Both the position numbers and the translations under genes were made by a program. Shown one piece after another: positions 56,276 to 64,000 of a DNA stretch of 64,000 bases (its first letter is position 1; every line of letters begins with the position of its first letter). A model generated the notes under the pieces. It ran no database searches, had not been told where the DNA came from, and was given only the letters and a program-made list of their open reading frames with translations. This DNA comes from Microbulbifer salipaludis (GTDB lineage Bacteria > Pseudomonadota > Gammaproteobacteria > Pseudomonadales > Cellvibrionaceae): contig NZ_JAEKJR010000002.1 of NCBI RefSeq assembly GCF_017303155.1, positions 310,001 through 374,000 of the forward strand. The letters are read 5' to 3'.

Positions 56276-56701
56276 CGCACCAATACCTTGTTTTCCGATA
56301 ACCTGTTTAACTGCCTGTCAGAGATGACTATGAAGTATTAGTACTTTGCGGGGCCACCAACGTGGCGCCTGTTACTACCCTATTGCACCAATATGGTGCT
56401 TAGGTTCGCTACTAATATCAACAGCTCTGTCTTCCATGTGCAATATTTGCGACAAATTATCGCAAAACTTAGCACATATTTACTGCGGGGTCCTTGTTTT
56501 GTTGCAAGGGTGCCGCTGCTCTTAGATAAGACGAATGATGTTCCGGGCCCCTCAAACAATTTTTAAAGTTTTTGCTGCAAGGCAGTGCGCCGGTCAGTGC
56601 CAATGCGCCAATCTTGTTCAGGGTCGGAGGGTAATGATCATAAATAGCGCTCGTCTACCGAAATGAGACGAGGTGGGTCAGTGCTGAGATGCGCGGAAGG
56701 G
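56276..56701. other. Intergenic region between fecR-like and ECF sigma genes
   Basis: The gap of about 425 bp is unusually long for a sigma/FecR pair. It has no gene but includes the palindrome GCACCAATATGGTGC near 56385 and AT-rich sequence, so a separate promoter for the fecR-receptor pair is plausible. Confidence 0.5.
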
Positions 56702-57229
56702 TTATAAATTTCCGACTTTCTTGCGACACATTTTCAGGGCCTGGAGAATGTACTTCTCCACGCTGCTCACGGAGATGTTCATTTCCTGGGCAATTTCGGC
56801 GTAGGAGAGGCCGCGGCTGCGATGCAGCAGGAAGGCCTGGCGGCACTTCAGGGGCAGGCTGTCCATGGCATCGTGAATCGCCTGCAGCTGCTGGCGGGCG
56901 GCCAGAACTCGCTCCGGTGACTGGTGGAAGGCGTGGTCGTCGTCGGTGGCAGTAGCGCCTTCTGCGGGGAGTTGCTGGTTTACGTACTCCAGATGCAGCT
57001 TGCCCCGGCGCAGTTGGTCTACCGCCAGGTTATTGGCGATCTGGAACAGGTAGGCACGGGGGTTTTCGAGGTCTTTCTCGTCGCTGAGTTTCTGCAGGCG
57101 CAGATAGGCGTGCTGGGCTATGTCCTCAGCATCTTCGGTGCTGCGCACGATACGGGTGATAAACCGCACCAGTGCCTGGCCGTGGTCGGCAAACAGCTTC
57201 TCCAGAAGTGTCTTCCGGGCTCTATTCAT
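56702..57229 (-). CDS. ECF-type RNA polymerase sigma factor (FecI-like)
   Basis: Start chosen at the ATG 57229 (MNRARKTLLEKLFADHGQ), giving 175 residues, the usual ECF size; the frame extends 38 codons further to a GTG. Sigma2 is seen in LVRFITRIVRSTEDAEDIAQ and YLFQIANNLAVDQLRR, and sigma4 in LPLKCRQAFLLHRSRGLSYA, EIAQEMNISVSSVEKYI. It likely directs transcription of the TBDR genes under FecR control, its activity being signalled by the STN receptor. The long gap to fecR suggests separate transcription units. Confidence 0.88.
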   Translation of the reverse strand: MNRARKTLLEKLFADHGQALVRFITRIVRSTEDAEDIAQHAYLRLQKLSDEKDLENPRAYLFQIANNLAVDQLRRGKLHLEYVNQQLPAEGATATDDDHAFHQSPERVLAARQQLQAIHDAMDSLPLKCRQAFLLHRSRGLSYAEIAQEMNISVSSVEKYILQALKMCRKKVGNL

Positions 57230-57453
57230 CAGTTGGCGAAATCCCCGTACAGCGCTCGTATTGCTTGTTGTTGTGAGTGCCTTGCCGTCGTTGGCTTTAC
57301 CGGCATTGGTCTCGAGCACGGGCAAGTTATAACACAGGCGCACAGCAATCGACGAGTGGTCGTTTTGGCACGATGAGTTGATCAGGCAGGTGTGGAGGGG
57401 TCTTTGGCTGCGCCCGGTGCTGGCGGGTCTCTATTCCTGCGCGGGGATGCCGG

Positions 57454-57459
57454 TATAAT
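57454..57459 (+). promoter_or_regulatory. -10 element likely serving dnaX
   Basis: A perfect TATAAT lies about 72 nt before the dnaX start. No good -35 at 17 nt was found, so the promoter is only partly supported. Confidence 0.4.
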
Positions 57460-57530
57460 GGCCGGCTTCTCGCGGTGTCGGCCGCGACATACATCGATCC
57501 AACCACAGCACCTGTAGGTGCGGAGAGCGA

Positions 57531-59669
57531 ATGAGTTATCAAGTACTGGCGCGCAAATGGCGGCCGCGACTGTTCCGGGAGATGGTGGGGCAGGAGCACG
57601 TGCTACAGGCCCTGATCAACGCCCTGGATAACAATCGCCTGCATCATGCCTACCTGTTTGCCGGTACCCGGGGGGTGGGCAAGACCACCATTGCACGGAT
57701 TCTGGCCAAGTGCCTGAACTGTGAAACCGGCGTCAGCTCGGAGCCCTGTGGTCAGTGCTCGGTTTGTACCGAAATTGCCGACGGCCGGTTCGTTGACCTC
57801 ATTGAGGTGGACGCGGCATCCCGCACCAAGGTCGAGGATACCCGGGAACTGCTGGAAAATGTCCAGTACGCACCGACGCGCGGGCGCTACAAGGTGTACC
57901 TGATCGATGAGGTGCACATGCTCTCCAATAGCTCGTTCAATGCGCTGTTGAAGACGCTGGAAGAGCCCCCACCCCATGTAAAATTCCTGCTCGCCACCAC
58001 GGACCCGCAAAAATTGCCGGTGACGGTGTTGTCCCGTTGCCTGCAGTTCAACCTCAAGAATATGAGCCCGGAGCGCGTGGTAGCGCACCTGCGTTTCGTG
58101 CTGGAAAAAGAACTGGTGCCGTTTGAAGAGGCGGCGCTCTGGCATTTGGGCCGCGCTGCGGATGGCAGTATGCGGGATGCCATGAGTCTGACCGACCAGT
58201 CCATTGCCTTCGGCGGCGGCAAGATTAGCGAAAGCGAAGTGCGTGCCATGCTTGGCACGCTGGACAGCACTCTGGTGTGGAAGCTGGTGCAGGCGCTGGC
58301 GGAAGAAAATCCCTCCGCCCTGTTTGCCGCAGTGGATGAGCTGTCCCAGCAGGCGCCGGACTACAGCGCGGCGCTGGCGGAGCTGGCGGCCATTCTGCAC
58401 CGCATCGCCATCGCCCAGGTGCTGCCGGAAGCCATCGACAATGCGCTCGGGGATGCGGAACTGTTGCAGCATCACGCCGCTTCCATGGCCGCGGAAAATG
58501 TCCAGCTTTTCTACCAGATGGCCTTGCTCGCACGTCGCGACCTGCCGCTGGCACCGGATCCCCGCGGCGGCTTCGAAATGGCATTATTGCGGATGCTCGC
58601 CTTCAAACCCCAGGGGGTTGCGAATATCCCCACGGCGAGCCTGTCCGGGGCAAACCCGTCTGCCGCGGCTCCCGCGCCGGCGCCGCTCGCGCAGAATGCG
58701 CCGGCTCAGGGCCCCACACCCGCACAAGGCTCTGCCGAGGTGCCGGCCTCGACGGTATCGGCGCCTGAGGCGCTGCCTGCCCACGCGCCCTCGGAAAACG
58801 TGGCAGCACCGTCCCGAGAGCCGCAGGCATCTCCAGTGAGCGCTGAGCCGGTTGCTGAAACGGCGGCCCCGGAACGCGCTGCTGGCCAAGCTCATGGCCA
58901 AGCCCCTGCGTCGGTCGATGACGCGCCGCCCTGGTCTGAAGATCCCACACCGCCGGCTTCGGTTACACAACGCGCCCCCGAAAATCCGGAACAGGCGCTA
59001 CCGGCAAAAAAGCCCATCGCTGAGCCGGTGCCGCCGCAAGCTGTGGTGGAGGCGCCGGCACCTGCGGTCGACCCCCAAGCACCGGCGTCGCCCCCAGCTC
59101 AGCCCAGCGATGATCGCGCGGCCCTGCGTGAGCAGCTGCGCCAGCAGGTGGCAGCAGTGGAGTCGACACCTGCCCAGGGGCTAGTGGAGCAGGCGCCGGC
59201 CCGGCCGCAAACCCCGGAGGCAGCGGCCACACTCCAGTCGCCGCAGGAAGCGCAGCGGCCAGTGCCCAGTGCACGCCTGGATGCCCTGTCGCCGGGCAGC
59301 TGGCCAGCCATGTATCCCCAGATCGGGGTGACCGGTATCCTCCACTCCATTGCGTCGCATCTGGAGTTACTGGGGCGGCAGGACAATATACTGTCTTTTA
59401 CCCTGGACCAGTCGTTCAGCAGTCTGTATGACGAGGGCCACCAGCGCCGGCTGGCGGACGTGCTTGGCGACTTCTTCGGCCAGCCGGTCACGGTGGTGAT
59501 TCAGGTGGGAGAGGTACATGGCGGCACGCCGGCGCGCCTGATCGCGGCCACCAAAGAAGCGCAGCTGCTCTCCGCTCGGGATGCACTGAACAAGGATCCC
59601 GTGGTGCAGGATTTGCAGTCCGAGCTCGGTGCCCAACTGGTGCCGGAATCGGTCGAGTATCTCGGGTAA
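57531..59669 (+). CDS. dnaX: DNA polymerase III subunit tau (with possible gamma)
   Basis: The 712-residue product has the clamp-loader ATPase: Walker A GTRGVGKTT (near residue 45), a zinc-binding CLNCETG...CGQCSVC, Walker B LIDEVHMLS, and the SRC-type motif (LSRCLQFNL). The middle is Ala/Pro-rich and disordered; the C-terminal domain V region (from about 590, SWPAMYPQIGVTGILHSIASH) resembles the alpha-binding part of tau. A heptamer A AAA AAG at 59006-59012, in the right frame, could give a -1 frameshift and a shorter gamma of about 497 residues. It heads the dnaX-ybaB-recR group. Confidence 0.96.
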   Translation: MSYQVLARKWRPRLFREMVGQEHVLQALINALDNNRLHHAYLFAGTRGVGKTTIARILAKCLNCETGVSSEPCGQCSVCTEIADGRFVDLIEVDAASRTKVEDTRELLENVQYAPTRGRYKVYLIDEVHMLSNSSFNALLKTLEEPPPHVKFLLATTDPQKLPVTVLSRCLQFNLKNMSPERVVAHLRFVLEKELVPFEEAALWHLGRAADGSMRDAMSLTDQSIAFGGGKISESEVRAMLGTLDSTLVWKLVQALAEENPSALFAAVDELSQQAPDYSAALAELAAILHRIAIAQVLPEAIDNALGDAELLQHHAASMAAENVQLFYQMALLARRDLPLAPDPRGGFEMALLRMLAFKPQGVANIPTASLSGANPSAAAPAPAPLAQNAPAQGPTPAQGSAEVPASTVSAPEALPAHAPSENVAAPSREPQASPVSAEPVAETAAPERAAGQAHGQAPASVDDAPPWSEDPTPPASVTQRAPENPEQALPAKKPIAEPVPPQAVVEAPAPAVDPQAPASPPAQPSDDRAALREQLRQQVAAVESTPAQGLVEQAPARPQTPEAAATLQSPQEAQRPVPSARLDALSPGSWPAMYPQIGVTGILHSIASHLELLGRQDNILSFTLDQSFSSLYDEGHQRRLADVLGDFFGQPVTVVIQVGEVHGGTPARLIAATKEAQLLSARDALNKDPVVQDLQSELGAQLVPESVEYLG
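59006..59062 (+). promoter_or_regulatory. Candidate -1 programmed frameshift signal in dnaX
   Basis: Slippery sequence A AAA AAG (59006-59012) lies in the dnaX frame, codons 493-494. A -1 shift reads three more codons (Ala-His-Arg) to a TGA at 59021-59023. A stem (GGTGCCG 59027-59033 with CGGCACC 59056-59062) begins 14 nt after the heptamer. The E. coli dnaX gene uses the same heptamer. Confidence 0.6.
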
Positions 59670-59765
59670 CTTTTACGTTGCCCGTTATGTCGGATAGGTG
59701 ACGCCAAAGAAAATTCGGAGCTCACGTCCGCAAGAAATGTATGAATTGATTAGGTGGTAGAAGCC

Positions 59766-60116
59766 ATGATGAAAGGTTTTGGCGATTTGATGCAGCAGGC
59801 CCAGAAAATGCAGGCCGACATGCAAGAGCGCATGGAAAAAATGCAGAAAGAGCTGACGGATCTGCGCGTCACCGGCGAGTCCGGTGCGGGTATGATCAAA
59901 GTGACCATGAATGGTCGTCACGATGTGGTGGATGTAAATATCGACCAGAGCCTGCTCGGCGAAGACAAGGAAATGCTGGAAGATTTACTGGCAGCCGCGG
60001 TCAACGACACCGTACGACGCGTGGAAGAAGTCAGCCAGAAACTGCAAAAAGAACAGATGGGCGGTCTCGCTGCTGGTATGAACCTCCCGGAAGGGTTCAA
60101 GTTCCCCTTCGGTTGA
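59766..60116 (+). CDS. ybaB: Nucleoid-associated protein YbaB/EbfC
   Basis: The ATG at 59766 follows AGGTGG and gives a 116-residue protein beginning [20 protein letters not shown], the YbaB family start; a GTG is four codons upstream. The core [21 protein letters not shown] is conserved. YbaB/EbfC binds DNA and is found between dnaX and recR in many bacteria. A terminator-like element separates it from recR. Confidence 0.93.
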   Translation: MMKGFGDLMQQAQKMQADMQERMEKMQKELTDLRVTGESGAGMIKVTMNGRHDVVDVNIDQSLLGEDKEMLEDLLAAAVNDTVRRVEEVSQKLQKEQMGGLAAGMNLPEGFKFPFG

Positions 60117-60179
60117 TACCTGGAAGTGTCGATTGCTGCTGGCGCAGGGTGTCGACACTGGTCCGCCCAAGTGATTTTC

Positions 60180-60209
60180 GGGTCCGGCAAGGACCCTTTT
60201 TCTTTTTTT
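60180..60209 (+). terminator. Intrinsic terminator between ybaB and recR
   Basis: GGGTCC (60180-60185), loop GGCAA, GGACCC (60191-60196), then a T-rich tract of about 13 nt. It could limit recR expression; read-through is likely needed. Confidence 0.7.
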
Positions 60210-60229
60210 GAAATGGTCGAACGCACAAT

Positions 60230-60832
60230 ATGTTCAGCCCCCTGATCGAAGACCTGATTCGCGCTCTGCGCTGCCTTCCCGGCGTCGGCCCGAAATCCGC
60301 GCAGCGGATGGCCATGTATTTGCTGGAAAAAGACCGGGATGCCGCCGGCCTGCTGGCCACCTCATTACAACAGGCGGTGGAAAAAGTCGGCCGCTGTAGC
60401 CGCTGCCGCACACTGACGGAACAGGAAGTTTGTTCCCTGTGCAACAACACCCGTCGGGATCACGCGCTGCTGTGTGTGGTGGAAACGCCGGCGGATGTGC
60501 TGGCCATCGAGCAGGCGGGCAACTACCACGGGCTGTACTTTGTGCTGCACGGTCATTTGTCGCCGATTGATGGTGTCGGCCCTGCCGATATCGGCCTGGA
60601 TCTGCTCGGTGAGCGCTTGGGTGAAAAAGACGGTGGCGGTATTGGCGAACTGATTATCGCCACCAACCCGACCGTGGAAGGTGAAGCAACCGCGCAGTTC
60701 ATCGCCGAACGCGCGCGCGCCAAAGGCGTTTCTGTCAGTCGTATCGCACACGGTGTACCCATCGGGGGGGAGCTCGAATATATCGATGGCGGAACCCTGG
60801 CCCACGCTTTCAACAGTCGCACGGTGTTGTAA
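60230..60832 (+). CDS. recR: Recombination mediator protein RecR
   Basis: The 200-residue protein begins [28 protein letters not shown], with the helix-hairpin-helix. The C4 zinc finger is seen in [16 protein letters not shown], and the Toprim domain in [15 protein letters not shown]. RecR acts with RecF and RecO to load RecA on gapped DNA. Its stop immediately precedes the rnd start. Confidence 0.97.
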   Translation: MFSPLIEDLIRALRCLPGVGPKSAQRMAMYLLEKDRDAAGLLATSLQQAVEKVGRCSRCRTLTEQEVCSLCNNTRRDHALLCVVETPADVLAIEQAGNYHGLYFVLHGHLSPIDGVGPADIGLDLLGERLGEKDGGGIGELIIATNPTVEGEATAQFIAERARAKGVSVSRIAHGVPIGGELEYIDGGTLAHAFNSRTVL

Positions 60833-61990
60833 ATGACGGACCTGAAAACCAGTACCTCCATCGCCGAGAAGAAACTGGTGGATACCACACCAGTGTGGAT
60901 TGACAGCAGTGAACAGTTGCGGGCGCTGTGCGAACGCTTGCGCACCCAGGCCGCTGTGGCATTAGACACTGAGTTCATGCGCAGCCGCACGTTTTACCCG
61001 CTCCCCGCGCTGGTGCAGTTGGGCGATGGCAAGCGCTGCTATCTGGTGGACAATCTGGCGATTGAAGACCTGGAGCCGCTGCGAGCATTACTGCTGGATA
61101 CCCGCGTGACCAAAATCATGCACAGCTGCAGCGAAGATCTGGAAACACTGGATCGCCTGCTGGGGGTGGTGCCGGAGCCGATCTTTGATACCCAGATTGG
61201 TGCCGCCATTACCGGTATGGGCGCAGGGCTTGGCTATGCCGCTACGGTGAGTCAATTGCTGCAGATTGAACTGCCCAAGAGCGAAACCCGCTCGGATTGG
61301 CTACAGCGCCCATTGAGTGAATCTCAGAAGAATTATGCTGCGCTGGATGTTGCCTGGTTGCCGCTGGTGTACGCCATGCTATTGAAAACCCTGCGGGAGC
61401 AGGAGCGTCTGGCATGGTTGCAGGAGGACTGCTCTGCGGTCGTCGACGCGGCGAAAACACCGGAGCCACCGGAACTCTATTACCGCAAGGTAAAGGGGGC
61501 CTGGCGTCTACAGCCGGCTCAGCTGGCCGTATTGCAGGACCTTTGTGCCTGGCGTGAGCGGGAAGCGCGCGCGCGCAATATGCCGCGCAACCATTTGCTC
61601 AAAGAAAATGTATGCATGAGCCTCGCCCAGGCCATGCCCAAGTACCTGGCGACCCTTTCCCAGCCCGGGCTGGAGGGCAAAACCCTGCGCAAGTATGGCG
61701 ACACTTTGTTGCAGATCATCGCCCAGGCCGGAGCGCGCAGTGACCTCCCTCCGAGGCTGCAGCAACCGCTCAACCGAGAGCAGGGCGAGGTGCTGAAACT
61801 GCTGCGCAAAAAGGTGGTCGCACTTGCAGAGGCGGCGGGGCTACCGCCGGAGATTCTGGTGCGCAAGAAAGAACTGGAGCAGCTGGTACAGGCGGATACT
61901 CCGGTACTCGAAGGGCGGCTGACAGGCTGGCGTCGCGCCGTGGTTGGTGAGCCGCTGCTGGAAGAATTAAAGGCACTGAAGCGTGGTTGA
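60833..61990 (+). CDS. rnd: Ribonuclease D
   Basis: The 385-residue exonuclease starts directly after the recR stop. It has the DEDDy catalytic motifs: ALDTEFMRSRTF, MHSCSEDLETLDRLLG and YAALDVAWLPLVY, then HRDC-type helical domains (QPAQLAVLQDLCAWREREAR). RNase D trims the 3' ends of tRNAs and other stable RNAs. It is followed by ycgL and ycgN, the usual gammaproteobacterial neighbours. Confidence 0.95.
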   Translation: MTDLKTSTSIAEKKLVDTTPVWIDSSEQLRALCERLRTQAAVALDTEFMRSRTFYPLPALVQLGDGKRCYLVDNLAIEDLEPLRALLLDTRVTKIMHSCSEDLETLDRLLGVVPEPIFDTQIGAAITGMGAGLGYAATVSQLLQIELPKSETRSDWLQRPLSESQKNYAALDVAWLPLVYAMLLKTLREQERLAWLQEDCSAVVDAAKTPEPPELYYRKVKGAWRLQPAQLAVLQDLCAWREREARARNMPRNHLLKENVCMSLAQAMPKYLATLSQPGLEGKTLRKYGDTLLQIIAQAGARSDLPPRLQQPLNREQGEVLKLLRKKVVALAEAAGLPPEILVRKKELEQLVQADTPVLEGRLTGWRRAVVGEPLLEELKALKRG

Positions 61991-62035
61991 GGTCGCCAGC
62001 CGGCCCCTTGAAACATTGAATCGAGAACGTAATTG

Positions 62036-62326
62036 ATGAAGGTCGTGTGTGATATTTACCGCAGTCCGCGGGAACAAGAAATGTACCTGTATGTAGAAAA
62101 ACAGCAGGGGCTGAGCGGCGTGCCGGAGAAACTGCAGGAGCTGTTCGGCAAGCCCGTGCACGTGAGCACCCTGTTGCTGACCGCGGAGCGCAAGCTCGCA
62201 CGCGCGGATGTGGAAAAGGTCATGCACGCTGTCAAGGATCAGGGCTACTATCTGCAGATGCCGCCGGTAGTGGATGATGAGATGCGGGCGATTGCCGCCC
62301 AGAACAGCAAGCTCCCGCGGGGCTGA
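62036..62326 (+). CDS. ycgL: YcgL domain protein
   Basis: The ATG at 62036 gives 96 residues ([20 protein letters not shown]). The family is small and conserved in gammaproteobacteria, with no settled function. It lies between rnd and ycgN, as in many relatives. Confidence 0.9.
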   Translation: MKVVCDIYRSPREQEMYLYVEKQQGLSGVPEKLQELFGKPVHVSTLLLTAERKLARADVEKVMHAVKDQGYYLQMPPVVDDEMRAIAAQNSKLPRG

Positions 62327-62336
62327 GCAGGTCACT

Positions 62337-62789
62337 GTGGTAAGCCAACGCCCCTTCTGGCAGCGCAAAAAACTTGCGGAAATGACGCCGGCTGAGTGGG
62401 AGTCGCTGTGTGACGGCTGTGGACGCTGTTGCCTGCATCGCCTGGAAGAGGAAGATTCCGGTGAGGTCTTTACCACCTGTGTCGCGTGCAAATTGCTGGA
62501 CACGCACAGCTGCCGTTGTAGCGACTACCCGAATCGCAAACAGCGGGTGCCGGATTGCATTCAGCTGACGCCGGAAGATGCCGCCAGTTTTACCTGGCTA
62601 CCGGCCACCTGTGCTTATCGTATTCTTGCGCAGGGCGGATCACTGCCGGTATGGCATCCGCTGGTGTCCGGCGATCCGGAGAGTGTGCATCGGGCTGGCA
62701 TTTCCGTACGGGATAAGGTCGTCAGCGAAACCGAAGTGCCCGTGGAAGACTATGAAGAATACATCGTCACCTGGGTGGGTGGCGATTAA
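62337..62789 (+). CDS. ycgN: YcgN family cysteine-cluster protein
   Basis: Start chosen at the GTG 62337 (then [20 protein letters not shown]), giving 150 residues; the open frame continues upstream through the ycgL end, where it is unlikely to be real. Conserved Cys-rich features [11 protein letters not shown] and the later [14 protein letters not shown] suggest metal or Fe-S binding. Function is unknown. It follows ycgL by about 10 nt and is probably cotranscribed. Confidence 0.88.
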   Translation: MVSQRPFWQRKKLAEMTPAEWESLCDGCGRCCLHRLEEEDSGEVFTTCVACKLLDTHSCRCSDYPNRKQRVPDCIQLTPEDAASFTWLPATCAYRILAQGGSLPVWHPLVSGDPESVHRAGISVRDKVVSETEVPVEDYEEYIVTWVGGD

Positions 62790-62850
62790 GCAGTGCGGCA
62801 TCGCCGCCCAATCGTCAACAAATAACAGCAAACGAAAAGCGAATTACAAC

Positions 62851-63213
62851 ATGGCGGAAGAGTTCAAATTTGCCTGGTCGATTTATGCCGGTGGCACGGT
62901 CATTCTGCTGGCCGCAGGCTGGTGGTTTATGCGTAACTGGAGCTGGTCCTGGGTGCGCAACCTGATTTTGCTGGAGGCGGCCACAGTGTTACTGGTTCCC
63001 GCGCGGGGCGCAGCCGATGGTCCGCTGATGCCGGTGCTCCCGCTGTTTGTTTACCAGACCGTCTTTGAGGAAGAGGGCGCCGCCCCGGAAGTGGCTGCCA
63101 GCCTGGTATTTGCCGCCGCCGGTGCGCTGGCAGTAATGCTCATTGTGGGCATTGTGACCCTGATACTGCGCCGCCGAAAAGACCGGCCAATGACCGAGAG
63201 TGACCAGTACTAA
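62851..63213 (+). CDS. Small membrane protein of unknown function
   Basis: The ATG at 62851 gives 120 residues with three hydrophobic segments (IYAGGTVILLAAGWWFM; VRNLILLEAATVLLVP; AAAGALAVMLIVGIVTLILR), the last followed by RRRKDRP. It is probably an inner-membrane protein. No family is recognised with confidence, and its place after ycgN is the only context. Confidence 0.75.
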   Translation: MAEEFKFAWSIYAGGTVILLAAGWWFMRNWSWSWVRNLILLEAATVLLVPARGAADGPLMPVLPLFVYQTVFEEEGAAPEVAASLVFAAAGALAVMLIVGIVTLILRRRKDRPMTESDQY

Positions 63214-63233
63214 TCATCCATTTCTTCGAATCA

Positions 63234-63275
63234 GCGCCAGTGGCCGACGCGCGCGGTAACTGGCGCCATTTCATT
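63234..63275 (+). terminator. Possible terminator after the small membrane protein
   Basis: GCGCCAGT (63234-63241) pairs with ACTGGCGC (63259-63266), followed by CATTTCATTTCT. The loop is long and GC-rich, so this is only moderately supported. The following ~220 bp to the next gene show no other gene. Confidence 0.5.
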
Positions 63276-63493
63276 TCTCCTGCCGCGCTCTGCGGCTCCC
63301 GACCAGCCTTCCAACTGCTATATCTATTAAGGCCCGCCGCAATCTCCGCCGCTATGCTCCGCAGGCAGAGCGTTCAACCGGTGAGAAATCGTATGGCGCT
63401 TGCGCCAGGGTGCACCCGACAACGGCCAAGACGCCGAAGAAAAAACGCACAAAGTTCAGCAGTGCCTGTAGTGCATGGAATAAAGGGACAGGG

Positions 63494-64000
63494 ATGCTTG
63501 ATCACCTGCTAATACTGACCGCGGTCATGCTGGTCTCCGGTATCCTCGGTGGCTTGGTGAATTACTACCAGATGCTGTTTACCGAGGAAGACCCCGCGGG
63601 CCTGGCCCGTTGCCTCATCATGGGCCTGTGCGGCGCCTTGATGGTGCCCATTTTCCTCAAGTTCACCCAAAGTGACCTGCTTATCGAGATACAGGGCGAC
63701 CCCTCCCGCCTGCTGATCTTTACCGGTTACTGCCTGCTCGCGGCGATCGCCTCGCGCATGTTTGTCTTCAATGCCGCCCGGCGCCAACTGCGTGATGCCA
63801 GCATCGCCCGCGCTCGGGTAGAGAACCTGGAGCAGGAAATCCGCGCGATGCAGCTGGAGATGATGCCGCTGCTGGAGCACGAGATCGAGGGTGACCCGGA
63901 TCAGGGCCCCACACTGGACTTCAATCAGATTCGCAAACTCGACGACAATGCCCTGCACGTACTCAGCCTGCTCAATAACGGCGACTGCGTGTTCCGTTCC
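63494..64000 (+). CDS. Probable YEATS-associated membrane protein (3' end outside window)
   Basis: The ATG at 63494 follows AGGGACAGGG. The visible 169 residues start MLDHLLILTAVMLVSGILGG and contain three hydrophobic segments (near 5-20, about 40-55, and 75-90), then a charged helical region (ARVENLEQEIRAMQLEMMPL) and a start of a C-terminal domain. The pattern resembles membrane proteins with three helices associated with YEATS-type domains. The family is uncertain and the C-terminus is outside the window. Confidence 0.5.
   Translation, partial: MLDHLLILTAVMLVSGILGGLVNYYQMLFTEEDPAGLARCLIMGLCGALMVPIFLKFTQSDLLIEIQGDPSRLLIFTGYCLLAAIASRMFVFNAARRQLRDASIARARVENLEQEIRAMQLEMMPLLEHEIEGDPDQGPTLDFNQIRKLDDNALHVLSLLNNGDCVFRS

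Noticed and set aside
57361..57530. 4.5S (SRP) RNA gene upstream of dnaX
   Set aside because: In some gammaproteobacteria ffs lies here, but the conserved SRP loop motif was not found.

Overview
The window looks like a chromosomal segment of a marine gammaproteobacterium, probably a Microbulbifer-like member of the Cellvibrionales. This is inferred from the tRNA-fMet/rimP-nusA-infB-rbfA-truB-rpsO-pnp operon, the dnaX-ybaB-recR and rnd-ycgL-ycgN neighbourhoods, the many TonB-dependent receptors (TBDRs), and moderately high GC. No phage, insertion sequence or CRISPR array was seen.

Region 1 (1-17.3 kb) holds a possible envelope/surface system. It has the 3' part of a TonB-like AgmX/PglI-type protein, then a translationally coupled pair: a 3,516-residue secreted protein of about 18 DUF11-type beta-sandwich repeats, and a 1,719-residue protein with three OmpA-like modules and a probable C-terminal outer-membrane barrel. 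The DUF11 array contains a four-domain higher-order repeat of about 1.9 kb. Region 2 (17.4-20.9 kb) is an iron-uptake operon on the minus strand: a TBDR and a PepSY membrane protein behind a sigma70-like promoter overlapped by a Fur box.

Region 3 (21.0-31.2 kb) is the conserved translation/RNA operon. It starts at a good sigma70 promoter and two identical initiator tRNA genes with a decayed third copy between them, and runs through rimP, nusA, infB, rbfA, truB, rpsO and pnp to a strong terminator. Region 4 (31.0-33.7 kb) has a TauE/SafE-type exporter and a POT peptide transporter, with two palindromic intergenic repeats nearby.

Region 5 (33.9-40.6 kb) is a duplicated module. Two lipoproteins with a transglutaminase-like Cys-His-Asp triad and TPRs each face a convergent TBDR; one TBDR is intact and the other is a pseudogene. 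Region 6 (41.1-45.6 kb) has a MarC-family protein, an S9-type propeller fragment without its hydrolase domain, a broken sulfotransferase gene, a further gene remnant, and a SAM methyltransferase. Region 7 (45.7-57.3 kb) has three more TBDRs; the last has an STN signalling domain and lies next to fecR-like and ECF sigma genes, forming a cell-surface signalling set.

Region 8 (57.4-64 kb) returns to housekeeping genes: dnaX (with a candidate -1 frameshift site for the gamma subunit), ybaB, recR, rnd, ycgL, ycgN, a small membrane protein, and the start of a probable YEATS-associated membrane protein that runs off the window.
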